Positions 35,241-42,554 of a stretch of DNA of 64,000 bases are shown piece after piece. Both the position numbers and the translations under genes were made by a program. The DNA lies in contig JYOD01000111.1 of assembly GCA_000955785.1 (NCBI GenBank), forward strand, positions 1-64,000. Reading direction: 5' to 3'. Within the stretch, counting starts at the first letter, position 1. Every line of letters begins with the position of its first letter. The notes under the pieces were generated by a model that was given only the letters and a program-made list of their open reading frames with translations, ran no database searches and was not told the DNA's origin. The stretch is from Burkholderiaceae bacterium 16. GTDB lineage: Bacteria > Pseudomonadota > Gammaproteobacteria > Burkholderiales > Burkholderiaceae.

Positions 35241-36020
35241 ATGCCAGACGTAGCCAATCAGCCGCTTGCCGGCCGGAAAGCATTGATTCTTGGAATCGCA
35301 AACGAGCATTCCGTCGCCTACGGCTGCGCGCGCGCATTTCGCGAAATGGGTGCCGAACTGGCGCTCACGTACGCGAGTGAGAAGGCGAAAGCCTACGTCG
35401 AGCCGCTGAGTCGGGAGCTTGGAGCTACTCTGCTAATGCCCCTCGATGTGTCGAAGCCGGGTGAACTGGAAGCGCTCTTCGATGTCGTGCGAACAACATG
35501 GGGGCGGATGGACATCGGCGTGCATTCGATCGCCTTCGCGCCAAAGCAAGACTTGCAGGGCGGCCTCATTAACAGCTCCCCTGAAGGCTTTGCGAAGGCC
35601 ATGGACATATCATGTCATTCGTTCATCCGCATGGCACGACTCGCTGCGCCCCTGATGGACGAGGGCGGGTCGCTGTTCGCCATGAGTTACCTTGGCGCTA
35701 CGCGTGTCGTGCCGAACTACGACCTGATGGGGCCGGTCAAGGCGGCGCTTGAAGCATCTTGCCGATACCTTGCAAGCGAACTCGGTCCGCGAAGCATACG
35801 CGTTCATCCGATCTCACCGGGGCCCCTGAAGACACGGGCTGCATCCGGACTCAAGGACTTCGATTTGCTGCTCAACGAGGCGCTCGAGCGCGCGCCGATG
35901 GGTAAACTCGCCGACATCATGGATGTCGGCTACGCCTGTGCCGCTCTGGCGTCACCGTTCGCACGGCACATCACGGGCAACACTATCTTTGTTGACGGCG
36001 GCGTCAGCATCATGGCTTGA
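35241..36020 (+). CDS. fabI: Enoyl-[acyl-carrier-protein] reductase (FabI type)
   Basis: This 259-residue atypical SDR shows the FabI cofactor motif GIANEHSVAYG, the catalytic Y150 and Y160 with K167 (Y-x6-K; SYLGATRVVPNYDLMGPVK), and the C-terminal VDGG turn. FabI reduces the enoyl-ACP double bond with NADH in the last step of fatty acid elongation and is the triclosan target. It is probably a second copy, because the housekeeping fabI usually lies elsewhere; several substitutions (GPLKTRAAS in place of GPIRTLAAS) are consistent with a divergent paralogue. GGAGG stands 6 bp before ATG 35241. It follows DUF3141 with a 67-bp gap. Confidence 0.9.
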   Translation: MPDVANQPLAGRKALILGIANEHSVAYGCARAFREMGAELALTYASEKAKAYVEPLSRELGATLLMPLDVSKPGELEALFDVVRTTWGRMDIGVHSIAFAPKQDLQGGLINSSPEGFAKAMDISCHSFIRMARLAAPLMDEGGSLFAMSYLGATRVVPNYDLMGPVKAALEASCRYLASELGPRSIRVHPISPGPLKTRAASGLKDFDLLLNEALERAPMGKLADIMDVGYACAALASPFARHITGNTIFVDGGVSIMA

Positions 36021-36082
36021 CCGCGGCGGTTCGAAAGCCGGCCCCCCCCCGGACCCAACCTCTACTTGTGATGGATACAGGC

Positions 36083-36211
36083 ATGAAACTTTGGATCAGG
36101 AGTCTTCCCCCCGGAAATAGCAACGAAGACCAGCGCACGCCAGGAAATAACCTTGTTGTGCTTCAGGTGAGACGGCAGCTTTCAAGATTAGTATGGAGAC
36201 AGAGGTGCTAA
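36083..36211 (+). pseudogene. Second RRM-like gene copy with an internal deletion
   Basis: The 42-residue frame begins MKLWIRSLPPGNSNED, matching MKLWIGNLPPNKSDED of the gene at 32256. It then jumps to NNLVVLQVRRQLSRLVWRQ, which parallels NQLLLLGMQRRLHQMSWDQ near the C-terminus of the intact copy. About 30 residues of the middle and the last 14 residues are missing. It is a degenerate duplicate rather than a different gene. Confidence 0.65.
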
Positions 36212-36405
36212 GCGCGCATGAGCTTGCTACATTGATGCTCGTCAAGGCCGGCAATCTTGCCCATGTCCTTGACCGAGTCGAACTGGACGTCTTGCATAAG
36301 CAGCAGTTGGTAACCGTCGAACGCGGACGGACCGGATATATAAATGCCAGTCTAACTTCGCGCGGCGACGCGATTCTTCGCGCGATCTCGCAAGCTCGGA
36401 GTTGA
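36193..36405 (+). CDS. Small conserved protein, possibly winged-helix
   Basis: This 70-residue protein reads METEVLSAHELATLMLVKAG, then VELDVLHKQQLVTVERGRTG and TSRGDAILRAIS. The order helix, helix, basic wing-like turn (TVERGRTGYI) resembles a small winged-helix or MarR-like half domain. I recall similar 70-80-residue proteins in Burkholderia with LVTLE and TxxGxxILKAV motifs, but no function. The start overlaps the end of the broken RRM copy by 19 bp, and no strong ribosome-binding site is visible. It is the last gene of the pyruvate formate-lyase group. Confidence 0.5.
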   Translation: METEVLSAHELATLMLVKAGNLAHVLDRVELDVLHKQQLVTVERGRTGYINASLTSRGDAILRAISQARS

Positions 36406-36483
36406 TTTGTGTCGCTTGCCTGAAAAGGCCACGTGCGGTCGAAAAAGCGCCACCGATCCAGCAAACGGCTTGCCCGGGATACA

Positions 36484-36570
36484 CGCGCACCGGAAATACT
36501 TGAAGCCGAGCATGGGCCGAGTGCGCCGCTTGATCGCGCGGTGGTCCTGCACGACGACGTTGTTCAGGTA
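36484..36570 (-). pseudogene. IS6-family transposase, C-terminal fragment
   Basis: The minus strand reads YLNNVVVQDHRAIKRRTRPM, then LGFKYFRCA, which is the conserved end of the IS6/IS26 catalytic domain (N-x-x-E-Q-D-H-R-x-I-K-R-R-x-R-P-M-L-G-F-K). The catalytic glutamate before QDHR is replaced by valine. Both sides are unrelated sequence, so it is an old remnant. Confidence 0.7.
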
Positions 36571-36755
36571 CTACGCCGAGATGGCACCAGTCGGCGGTCT
36601 CCTGACAATGCACACGCGCGCTCTGGCGAGCGCCGCATCGACGGCCCGCAACTTCTCGGGTAAATCTCCAACGACTCGCAAATCCCCGCCATCACAGAAT
36701 GCGACATCACTCTGCCAGTGATGAAGAGATTGCTTGAAAGCGCCTGCACCGTGTC

Positions 36756-36790
36756 CCGGATTGCATAAATATGTAGTGTCGCAGCCGAGC
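36756..36790 (-). repeat. Dispersed repeat, copy F (short, diverged)
   Basis: Read on the minus strand, GCGACACTACATATTTATGC and AATCC align with the repeat core (CTGACTCCAGCTTTATGTAA and TAGCC). It is the weakest of the six copies. It lies between the IS6 fragment and the start of the four-gene signalling operon. Confidence 0.4.
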
Positions 36791-36967
36791 ACAACCTTGT
36801 AGCCTTTCCAGGATCGCGCCTCGCCCTGAGCGCGAAAGGCTGATGGGATGTGCCTCTGAGGGGGAAAAACCACCGCCCGCTGCGTCAAGCTATGCAAGGC
36901 AGACAACGGCGAACGTGAGTCGGGTTCCCTTGCACTGCCGTCTGCGACAAACGTGGAGAGAGAAGGC

Positions 36968-37618
36968 ATGATTTGCGTACTGATCGCCGATGACCACGCA
37001 TTGATGCGTGAGGGCCTGCGGCATATCCTCGAGAGGGCAACCGGATTCCACGTGGTAGGCGAAGCGGCCGACGGCAACGCGGCGTTGCGCCTTGGGCGCA
37101 GCACGCCTGCGCAGGTCATGCTGGTGGACCTGTCAATGCCAGGACGCAATGGCCTTGAGGTCGTGCGCCAATTGAAAAAAGAAAAGGTGCCCGTGCGCGC
37201 GATCGTGTTGACCATGCACGGCGAGCACCAGTACGCGGAACGTGCGTTCAAGTGCGGCGCGCGGGGCTATCTGACCAAGGAGAGCGCAATGACGGATCTG
37301 GTCACTGCGATCACCAAAGTCGCGAGCGGCGGCGTCTACCTGAGCCCCGCCATGGCCGAGCGCATCGCCCGCAACCTGGACCGGGACGCCGAGACGTTGC
37401 CGCACGAACAGCTATCGGATCGTGAATTCGACGTCTTCAGACGGCTTGTGAGTGGCGAGACGGTCTCCGAGATCGCAAACGGGCTGAGCATCAGCTCCAA
37501 AACGGTCAGCACCTACAAAATGCGGATTCATCAAAAGATGCAGATGAACAACGACGTTGCACTCATTCGTTACGCGTTGAAAAACGGTCTGTGCAGCGCC
37601 CCAGGTGAAGATGCGTAA
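36968..37618 (+). CDS. NarL/FixJ-type response regulator
   Basis: This 216-residue regulator has an N-terminal receiver domain (VLIADDHALMREGL, phosphorylation site in MLVDLSMPGRNG, switch threonine in IVLTMHG and the lysine in YLTKES) and a C-terminal LuxR-type helix-turn-helix (LSDREFDVFRRLVSGETVSE, then LSISSKTVSTYKMRI). I chose ATG 36968 because GGAGAGAGAAGG lies just before it; GTG 36953 is an alternative. It leads a tight operon with two kinases and a second regulator, so it is probably phosphorylated by one of them. Confidence 0.88.
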   Translation: MICVLIADDHALMREGLRHILERATGFHVVGEAADGNAALRLGRSTPAQVMLVDLSMPGRNGLEVVRQLKKEKVPVRAIVLTMHGEHQYAERAFKCGARGYLTKESAMTDLVTAITKVASGGVYLSPAMAERIARNLDRDAETLPHEQLSDREFDVFRRLVSGETVSEIANGLSISSKTVSTYKMRIHQKMQMNNDVALIRYALKNGLCSAPGEDA

Positions 37619-37664
37619 GCGTCGCTTTTTGCTGAAGTGCAACGAAATCTTGCCGGGAGGCTGG

Positions 37665-38798
37665 ATGGACCCACGCAAGGCATCAATTGGCCTCACCAAC
37701 GAACTCTTTCGCCAGGTGGTGGAGGCGGCGCCCAACGCCATGGTGATGGTGGACAGCGCTGGCCGGATCGTTCTCGTGAACGCGCAGACGGAGAAGCTGT
37801 TTGGCTATGAGCGCGACGAACTGATCGCGAAGAGCATTGAAACGCTCGTGCCCGAGCGCTTCCGTGCTGCTCACCCAGGCTACCGCAGTGCTTTCTATGG
37901 GGACCTTAAGAGCCGTCCAATGGGAATTGGTCGCGAGCTTTATGCGCTGCGCAAGGACGGTTCCGAGTTCCCGGTCGAGATCGGACTCAATCCGGTTAGA
38001 ACGCCCGAGGAAGTATTTGTGCTCAGCGCGATTGTCGATATCACAGCGCGAAAGCGTGCGGAGCAGGAACTGCTTAGAAAGACGGATGATCTGGCCCGTT
38101 CCAATCACGACCTTGAACAGTTTGCCTACGTGGCCTCTCATGACTTACAAGAGCCGCTGCGTGCAGTCGCCGGCTCCTTGCAAATGCTCCAACGCCGATA
38201 TCAGGGCCAACTGGATCCACGGGCCCATGAGTTCATTGCGCATGCGGTGGATGGCGCCACCCGCATGCAGGCGCTCATCGACGACCTGCTCACCTATTCC
38301 CGTGTGGGTCGATCGGTAGATACACGGCAGCCGACTGACTGCGGACAAACACTTGCTCAGGCGCTAAGGAGTTTGAGCGTCGTGATCGAGGAAGCCGGCG
38401 CGCAGATTAGCCGCTCTGCATTGCCAACGGCGCTTGCCACTCCCACACAACTGACGCTGTTGTTTCAGAATCTGGTCGGAAACGCTATCAAGTTTCGGGA
38501 CAAGGACCGTCCCGTGCAGATCGATGTAGGTGCCCAACGTCAGGGCGATTCATGGATGTTCTGGGTCAAGGACAACGGAATCGGCATCGACCCTCAGTAT
38601 TTTGAGCGCATCTTTCTGGTATTCCAGCGCCTCCATACCCGCGCCGAACATCCCGGCACGGGAATCGGTCTTGCCCTATGCAAGCGAATCGTTGAACAGC
38701 ACGGCGGCCGCATCTGGGTCGAGTCCGCTCCGGATAAGGGCACGACGTTCTTTTTTACTCTGTACGCGAAGGTGGATGACGGAACTCCGTCGCGATAA
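37665..38798 (+). CDS. PAS-domain sensor histidine kinase
   Basis: This 377-residue soluble kinase has a PAS domain (about residues 14-125: VVEAAPNAMVMVDSAGRIVL, with NAQTEKLFGYERDEL), a HisKA dimerisation domain with phosphoacceptor His in YVASHDLQEPLRAV, and an HATPase domain (N box NLVGNAIKF, G1 DNGIGID, G2 GTGIGLALCKRI). The SHDLQEPLR H-box is typical of bacteriophytochrome-like kinases. No membrane helix is present, so the signal is cytoplasmic. GGGAGG precedes ATG 37665; the frame extends upstream into the preceding gene. It lies 46 bp after the NarL-type regulator gene. Confidence 0.87.
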   Translation: MDPRKASIGLTNELFRQVVEAAPNAMVMVDSAGRIVLVNAQTEKLFGYERDELIAKSIETLVPERFRAAHPGYRSAFYGDLKSRPMGIGRELYALRKDGSEFPVEIGLNPVRTPEEVFVLSAIVDITARKRAEQELLRKTDDLARSNHDLEQFAYVASHDLQEPLRAVAGSLQMLQRRYQGQLDPRAHEFIAHAVDGATRMQALIDDLLTYSRVGRSVDTRQPTDCGQTLAQALRSLSVVIEEAGAQISRSALPTALATPTQLTLLFQNLVGNAIKFRDKDRPVQIDVGAQRQGDSWMFWVKDNGIGIDPQYFERIFLVFQRLHTRAEHPGTGIGLALCKRIVEQHGGRIWVESAPDKGTTFFFTLYAKVDDGTPSR

Positions 38799-38814
38799 CA
38801 TCCCAACGGCCACC

Positions 38815-39267
38815 ATGGTTACCAACGCATCCGACGAACTCCTTCATATCCTCCTCGTGGAAGACAGTCCCACTGACGTGATGATGACACGTGAAGCGCT
38901 TGAGTATTTCAAGGTACTGAATCCGCTGCATGTGGTAGACGACGGCGTGGAGGCAATGGAATACCTGCGGCATGAGGGAAAACACTGCGCCGCACCCCGT
39001 CCGGGACTCATCATTCTCGATCTCAATTTACCGCGAAAGAGCGGGCGGGAAGTGCTCGAGGATGTGAAAACAGATCCGGAACTGATGAACATCCCAGTGG
39101 TCGTGCTGACCACCTCCAAATCAGAGGAGGATGTGGCGAGATCCTACGGGCTCCATGCCAATTGTTACATTACGAAGCCGGTTGATTTCAACAAATTCAT
39201 CGACGTTGTACGAAGCATCAATGAGTTCTGGTTTGGCATAGTGACGCTGCCGCCCAGAGAACCATGA
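38815..39267 (+). CDS. Rcp1-type single-domain response regulator
   Basis: This 150-residue receiver-only protein reads LLHILLVEDSPTDVMMTREA, with the phosphorylation aspartate in LIILDLNLPRKSGREVL, TTSKSEEDV and the conserved lysine in YITKPVDFNKF. The family (Rcp1, CheY-like) usually relays signals from PAS or phytochrome kinases. No output domain is present. The start is uncertain: ATG 38815 gives the normal N-terminus, while in-frame ATG 38776 overlaps the end of the kinase gene. Its stop overlaps the next start (ATGA). Confidence 0.85.
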   Translation: MVTNASDELLHILLVEDSPTDVMMTREALEYFKVLNPLHVVDDGVEAMEYLRHEGKHCAAPRPGLIILDLNLPRKSGREVLEDVKTDPELMNIPVVVLTTSKSEEDVARSYGLHANCYITKPVDFNKFIDVVRSINEFWFGIVTLPPREP

Positions 39268-40736
39268 GTACGTCGAAGGAAATCAGGATTCTCCTGCTCG
39301 AAGATAGCATCAGCGATGCGTTCTTGATTGAAATGGCGCTGGCGGATGTGGTGGAATTCGAGCATCGGCTGGTTCGGGCCGAACGTCTGTCGGACGGCCT
39401 GGCTCGCGCACAATCCATGCCTTTCGATGTCGTGCTGCTGGATCTTGGACTGCCCGATGCCCAGAAGCTGGACACAGTCAGAACATTCATTCGGCTATCG
39501 CCGGGTGTTCCGGTACTGGTTCTCACGGGTCTGGACGACGCATCGGTCGGCTTACTGGCCATACAGGAAGGTGCGCAAGACTACCTTCTAAAGCGAGATA
39601 TCCATCCGTCGGAGCTGGGTCGCACAATTCGTTACGCTATCGAACGTCATCACATCGCGGCGGCTCTTAGAGCGAGTGAGGAGCGATTTCAGCTCGCCGT
39701 GGCCGGTGCTACCGCGGGGTTGTGGGATTGGAATCTGCAGACTGGTGCAATGTATATTTCGCCCTATTTCAAGAAAATCATGGGCTACGAGGATAGCGAA
39801 CTGCCTAATGAAGCGCGAGTGCTCCGGGATGCCATTCACCCGGAAGACACCGATCGGGTATCCGCCAGCCTAATAGCGCATCTGGAGCATAAATGCGTCT
39901 ACGACGAGGAGTATCGAGTTCAAACCAAGTCGCGCGATTTCCGGTGGGTTCAGTCTCGTGGGCAAGCACTGTGGAACGATTCCGATCAGCCTTATCGCAT
40001 GGTGGGCTGGATCATGGATATTACAGATCGGAAACGGGCTGATGACGCATTGCGCGAATCGCGCGAAGAACTGCAGCGCCTGTCGGCGAATATTCAGCAC
40101 GTACGGGAGGAGGAGAAGAATCATATCGCACGCGAACTGCACGACGATCTTGGGCAGCAGTTGGCGACGCTGAAAGTGGAAGCCGCCAAGATCGAAGACC
40201 CGCTTATTGCTGCTGAGACGCCCGCGCCGGTTGCCAACTTGCACAGAGTTTACTTACTGATCGACCAAATCATTGGTTCGGTAAGGCGGATTGCGGCAGG
40301 TCTGCGTCCCACGATGCTGGACGACCTTGGCCTGGTTCCAGCAGTCAACTGGCTAATCGATGAGTTTTCGGCGAGCCACGACGTACAGGTGGTCCGCCGA
40401 ATTGACGCGAATGACATTGCCTTCAATCACGAGGGCGGCACGGCGGTGTTTCGAATCGTCCAGGAAGCGCTGACAAACGTCGCGCGCCATTCGGGGGCGA
40501 CCTCAGTGACGCTCGAAATCGTGCGCAACGAGACGAATTGCATAGTACGCGTCATAGACAACGGCCGTGGTAGCCCGAATGACGCGCACGCCAACGCGAA
40601 CGCCTTCGGCCTGCTGGGAATGCGTGAGCGTGCCGCGCGCCTCGGCGGCTCCATCCGGATCAAGACCGCACCCAATCAAGGCTTCGCTTTGACCGTTGTG
40701 TTGCCGCTCGCAACCATCGAAGCCAGCGAGCATTAG
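39264..40736 (+). CDS. Hybrid REC-PAS-HisKA_3 sensor kinase
   Basis: This 490-residue protein begins with a receiver domain (about residues 6-125, RILLLEDSISDAFLI, aspartate in VVLLDLGLPDA). A PAS_3 domain follows (about 140-255, AVAGATAGLWDWNLQTGAMY, ending IMDITDRKRADD), then a HisKA_3 domain with phosphoacceptor His in HIARELHDDLGQQL and an HATPase of the NarX/DegS type (EALTNVARHSGA, then GLLGMRERAARLGG). Such kinases phosphorylate NarL-type regulators, so it is the likely partner of the gene at 36968, while the receiver may take phosphate from the PAS kinase or the Rcp1 protein. It overlaps the previous stop by 4 bp. Confidence 0.88.
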   Translation: MSTSKEIRILLLEDSISDAFLIEMALADVVEFEHRLVRAERLSDGLARAQSMPFDVVLLDLGLPDAQKLDTVRTFIRLSPGVPVLVLTGLDDASVGLLAIQEGAQDYLLKRDIHPSELGRTIRYAIERHHIAAALRASEERFQLAVAGATAGLWDWNLQTGAMYISPYFKKIMGYEDSELPNEARVLRDAIHPEDTDRVSASLIAHLEHKCVYDEEYRVQTKSRDFRWVQSRGQALWNDSDQPYRMVGWIMDITDRKRADDALRESREELQRLSANIQHVREEEKNHIARELHDDLGQQLATLKVEAAKIEDPLIAAETPAPVANLHRVYLLIDQIIGSVRRIAAGLRPTMLDDLGLVPAVNWLIDEFSASHDVQVVRRIDANDIAFNHEGGTAVFRIVQEALTNVARHSGATSVTLEIVRNETNCIVRVIDNGRGSPNDAHANANAFGLLGMRERAARLGGSIRIKTAPNQGFALTVVLPLATIEASEH

Positions 40737-40763
40737 ATGCTCCATTGGAGGAAGCCACACACG

Positions 40764-40931
40764 TAGCTGATTCCACATTTATGTAATGGCAGTCCTTCCC
40801 CCTTCCAGTATTATCAAAACCAGGTAAGGACGGTGAAGGGAGTCCCGGCTCGATGAGCGCTAATACGCTGATCTGTCCACGCTCCGTTTCCGGCAGGTAG
40901 CGCCGTCCATGCACGGCGAAACCGGATCACG
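40764..40931 (+). repeat. Dispersed repeat, copy B (long form)
   Basis: Core TAGCTGATTCCACATTTATG, then TAATGGC and AGTATTATCAAAACC. It then shares about 100 bp more with copy D, including GGCTCGAT, CGTTTCCGGC and GCCGTCCATG. On the minus strand a frame reads RRYLPETERGQISVLALIEP, then GLPSP, resembling the start of an IS5-type transposase. It lies 28 bp after the end of the signalling operon. Confidence 0.6.
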
Positions 40932-41039
40932 CCTTCTTTCGCCGGCACTCAGCCGATTTCCCGGTCGGTAGTGGACCGGTAGAACTCACGTCACGACACC
41001 TTGCCGCTGAGCTTTCTCGATGTTCGAAGGAGCACCACC

Positions 41040-41429
41040 ATGCAGATAGTTTCCAAAGCCAATCGCGCCTGGTTCCACACCATGACCCTTCTCAGCCCTG
41101 ATGGAGGGATCCACATACCGAGAGATCAGCCTGCCCGCCCAGAGTATCGCCACGATTCCTTCCAGAGGTGCGCAGCCAAAATATTGGAACGACACGGTCA
41201 GGCTTCTGCCACCGTGGCGTGGAGCGACTCGACCACCGGCCATTATGGCGAGCAACAGTGGCAACGCGCTATCGCGCGGAACAGTGGCATCTGCGCAGTG
41301 AGCGGGCAGGTTATTGCCAAAGGTGATGCCGTGTATCGTCCTCGCCTGAAACTTCCTGCCCCGCCGAACGCCGAGGCAATGATTCTGGCCTCTGTGATGG
41401 AAACAATCCCATCAGCGGACGTTATGTAA
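41040..41429 (+). CDS. DUF3331 protein
   Basis: This 129-residue protein has the DUF3331 core ATVAWSDSTTGHYGEQQWQR followed by ARNSGICAVSGQVIAKGDAV, and an end rich in small residues (NAEAMILASVME). The family is confined largely to Burkholderiales and has no known function; the pair of conserved cysteine and tryptophan positions (GICAVSG) recalls a small DNA- or metal-binding fold. AAGGAG precedes ATG 41040, and an open frame begins earlier at 41001 without a site. Neighbours are the repeat copy B and decayed electron-transfer genes, so there is no operon context. Confidence 0.75.
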   Translation: MQIVSKANRAWFHTMTLLSPDGGIHIPRDQPARPEYRHDSFQRCAAKILERHGQASATVAWSDSTTGHYGEQQWQRAIARNSGICAVSGQVIAKGDAVYRPRLKLPAPPNAEAMILASVMETIPSADVM

Positions 41430-41638
41430 GCTGATTCTTTCCGCTCAATCTCAACTGCTCGGCAGCACCGTCACCGGCATCCAGGAATTAGGATGCGAAA
41501 GACCCCGGTCCCACACCTGCCGCTTCCTGTTCCCAATCAAAGCCTTCCCGAAGTCGGCATCGTCCAGGCGTTGCTCGCGTCCCCCTTGTCGGCGAGCCGC
41601 TCGCGGCCAATAACCTCTTCGGTGATCTTGCGTGATCA

Positions 41639-41666
41639 GGCACATGGCATAGCGATGCCATGTGCC
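41639..41666 (-). terminator. 12-bp perfect hairpin after the electron-transfer flavoprotein remnant
   Basis: GGCACATGGCAT and ATGCCATGTGCC form a perfect 12-bp stem with an AGCG loop, 11 bp beyond the minus-strand stop codon at 41678. Position and strength fit the former terminator of the etfBA operon, though the T-run is short. It could also end transcripts from the other side. Confidence 0.55.
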
Positions 41667-41677
41667 GACGACTGCGG

Positions 41678-41901
41678 TTAACTCAGTGTTGCGACCAGTT
41701 CCGGGACGATATCGAAAAGGTCACCCACCAATCCGAAATCGGCGACGCTGTATATCGGCGCTTCAGGATCCTTGTTGATCGTGACGATCACCTTAGAATC
41801 CTTCATGCCAGCCAAATGCTGAATCGCGCCGGAGATGCCCACCGCGATATAGAGCTGCGGCGCGACGATCTTACACGTTTGACTGGTACGAGAATTTTCA
41901 C
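41678..41901 (-). pseudogene. etfB start joined to etfA end (deleted etfBA pair)
   Basis: The reading starts at GTG 41901 with VKILVPVKRV, the invariant beginning of electron-transfer flavoprotein beta subunit. Straight after, in another frame, come TCKIVAPQLYIAVGISGAIQ, then HLAGMKDSKVIVTINKDPEA and DLFDIVPELVATLS with a stop at 41678-41680, the invariant end of the alpha subunit. About 1.5 kb between the two (most of etfB and the first three-quarters of etfA) are missing. ACGTGT at the join could have served as a short homology. FAD-binding and redox functions are lost. Confidence 0.85.
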
Positions 41902-42005
41902 GACATACTCTCCTGGATCGTTTAATGCCGGGTCGCTGCCGAAGGACGCCCGCGGGACGCCGATTTCATTTGAGCGCCGGAGCACACGGTATCGGGCTAC
42001 TTCCT

Positions 42006-42541
42006 TCACCTATTCGGACAATTCGGCCCCCCTCCTCCCTCAGGCGTAACCCACAGGATGTTTTGCGTCGGGTCCTTGATGTCGCAGGTCTTGCAATGCA
42101 CGCAGTTCTGCGCATTGATGACCAGGCGATCGCTGCCATCCTCGCTCTTGACGAACTCGTAGACTGCCGCGGGACGATAGCGGCTTTCCGGGCCGGCATA
42201 GATGGCCAGGTTGACATCCACGGGCACGCTCGGATCCTTCAGCGTCAGGTGTGCGGGCTGGTTCTCCTCATGGTTCGCATTCGAGAGGAACACGGACGAG
42301 AGCCGCGCGGATCCATGACCGCGCCCGACAGGATATGCGCGCCGATTTCAGAGCCCTTCTCAAGCACGCACACACCGATCTCGACGCCTTTTTCCTGCGC
42401 CAGTTGCTTAAGGCGGGTCGCCGCGGCAAGGCCGGCTGGGCCGCCGCCCACGATGACGACGTCGTACTCAATCGACTCGCGTGGGCCGTACTGCTCGATC
42501 CATCGCGCGGAGGGGCTTTCTGCCCCGATTACGGTCGCCAT
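42006..42541 (-). pseudogene. ETF-ubiquinone oxidoreductase with the middle deleted
   Basis: From ATG 42541 the minus strand reads MATVIGAESPSARWIEQYGP, then EYDVVIVGGGPAGLAAATRL and GSEIGAHILSGAVMDPR, the FAD-binding N-terminus of ETF-quinone oxidoreductase. It then changes frame and continues as FLSNANHEENQPAHLTLKDP and INAQNCVHCKTCDIKDPTQN, the 4Fe-4S C-terminus, with a stop at 42006. About 430 residues of the central part are gone. The complete enzyme passes electrons from acyl-CoA dehydrogenase via ETF to ubiquinone. It lies immediately downstream of the acyl-CoA dehydrogenase gene. Confidence 0.85.
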
Positions 42542-42554
42542 CCTAACGCTCCCG

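Noticed and set aside
36571..37251. A 226-residue minus-strand frame across the start of the NarL-type regulator gene
   Set aside because: Its first half is an exact antisense shadow of the regulator; the remaining part resembles no family I know and lacks a start of its own.
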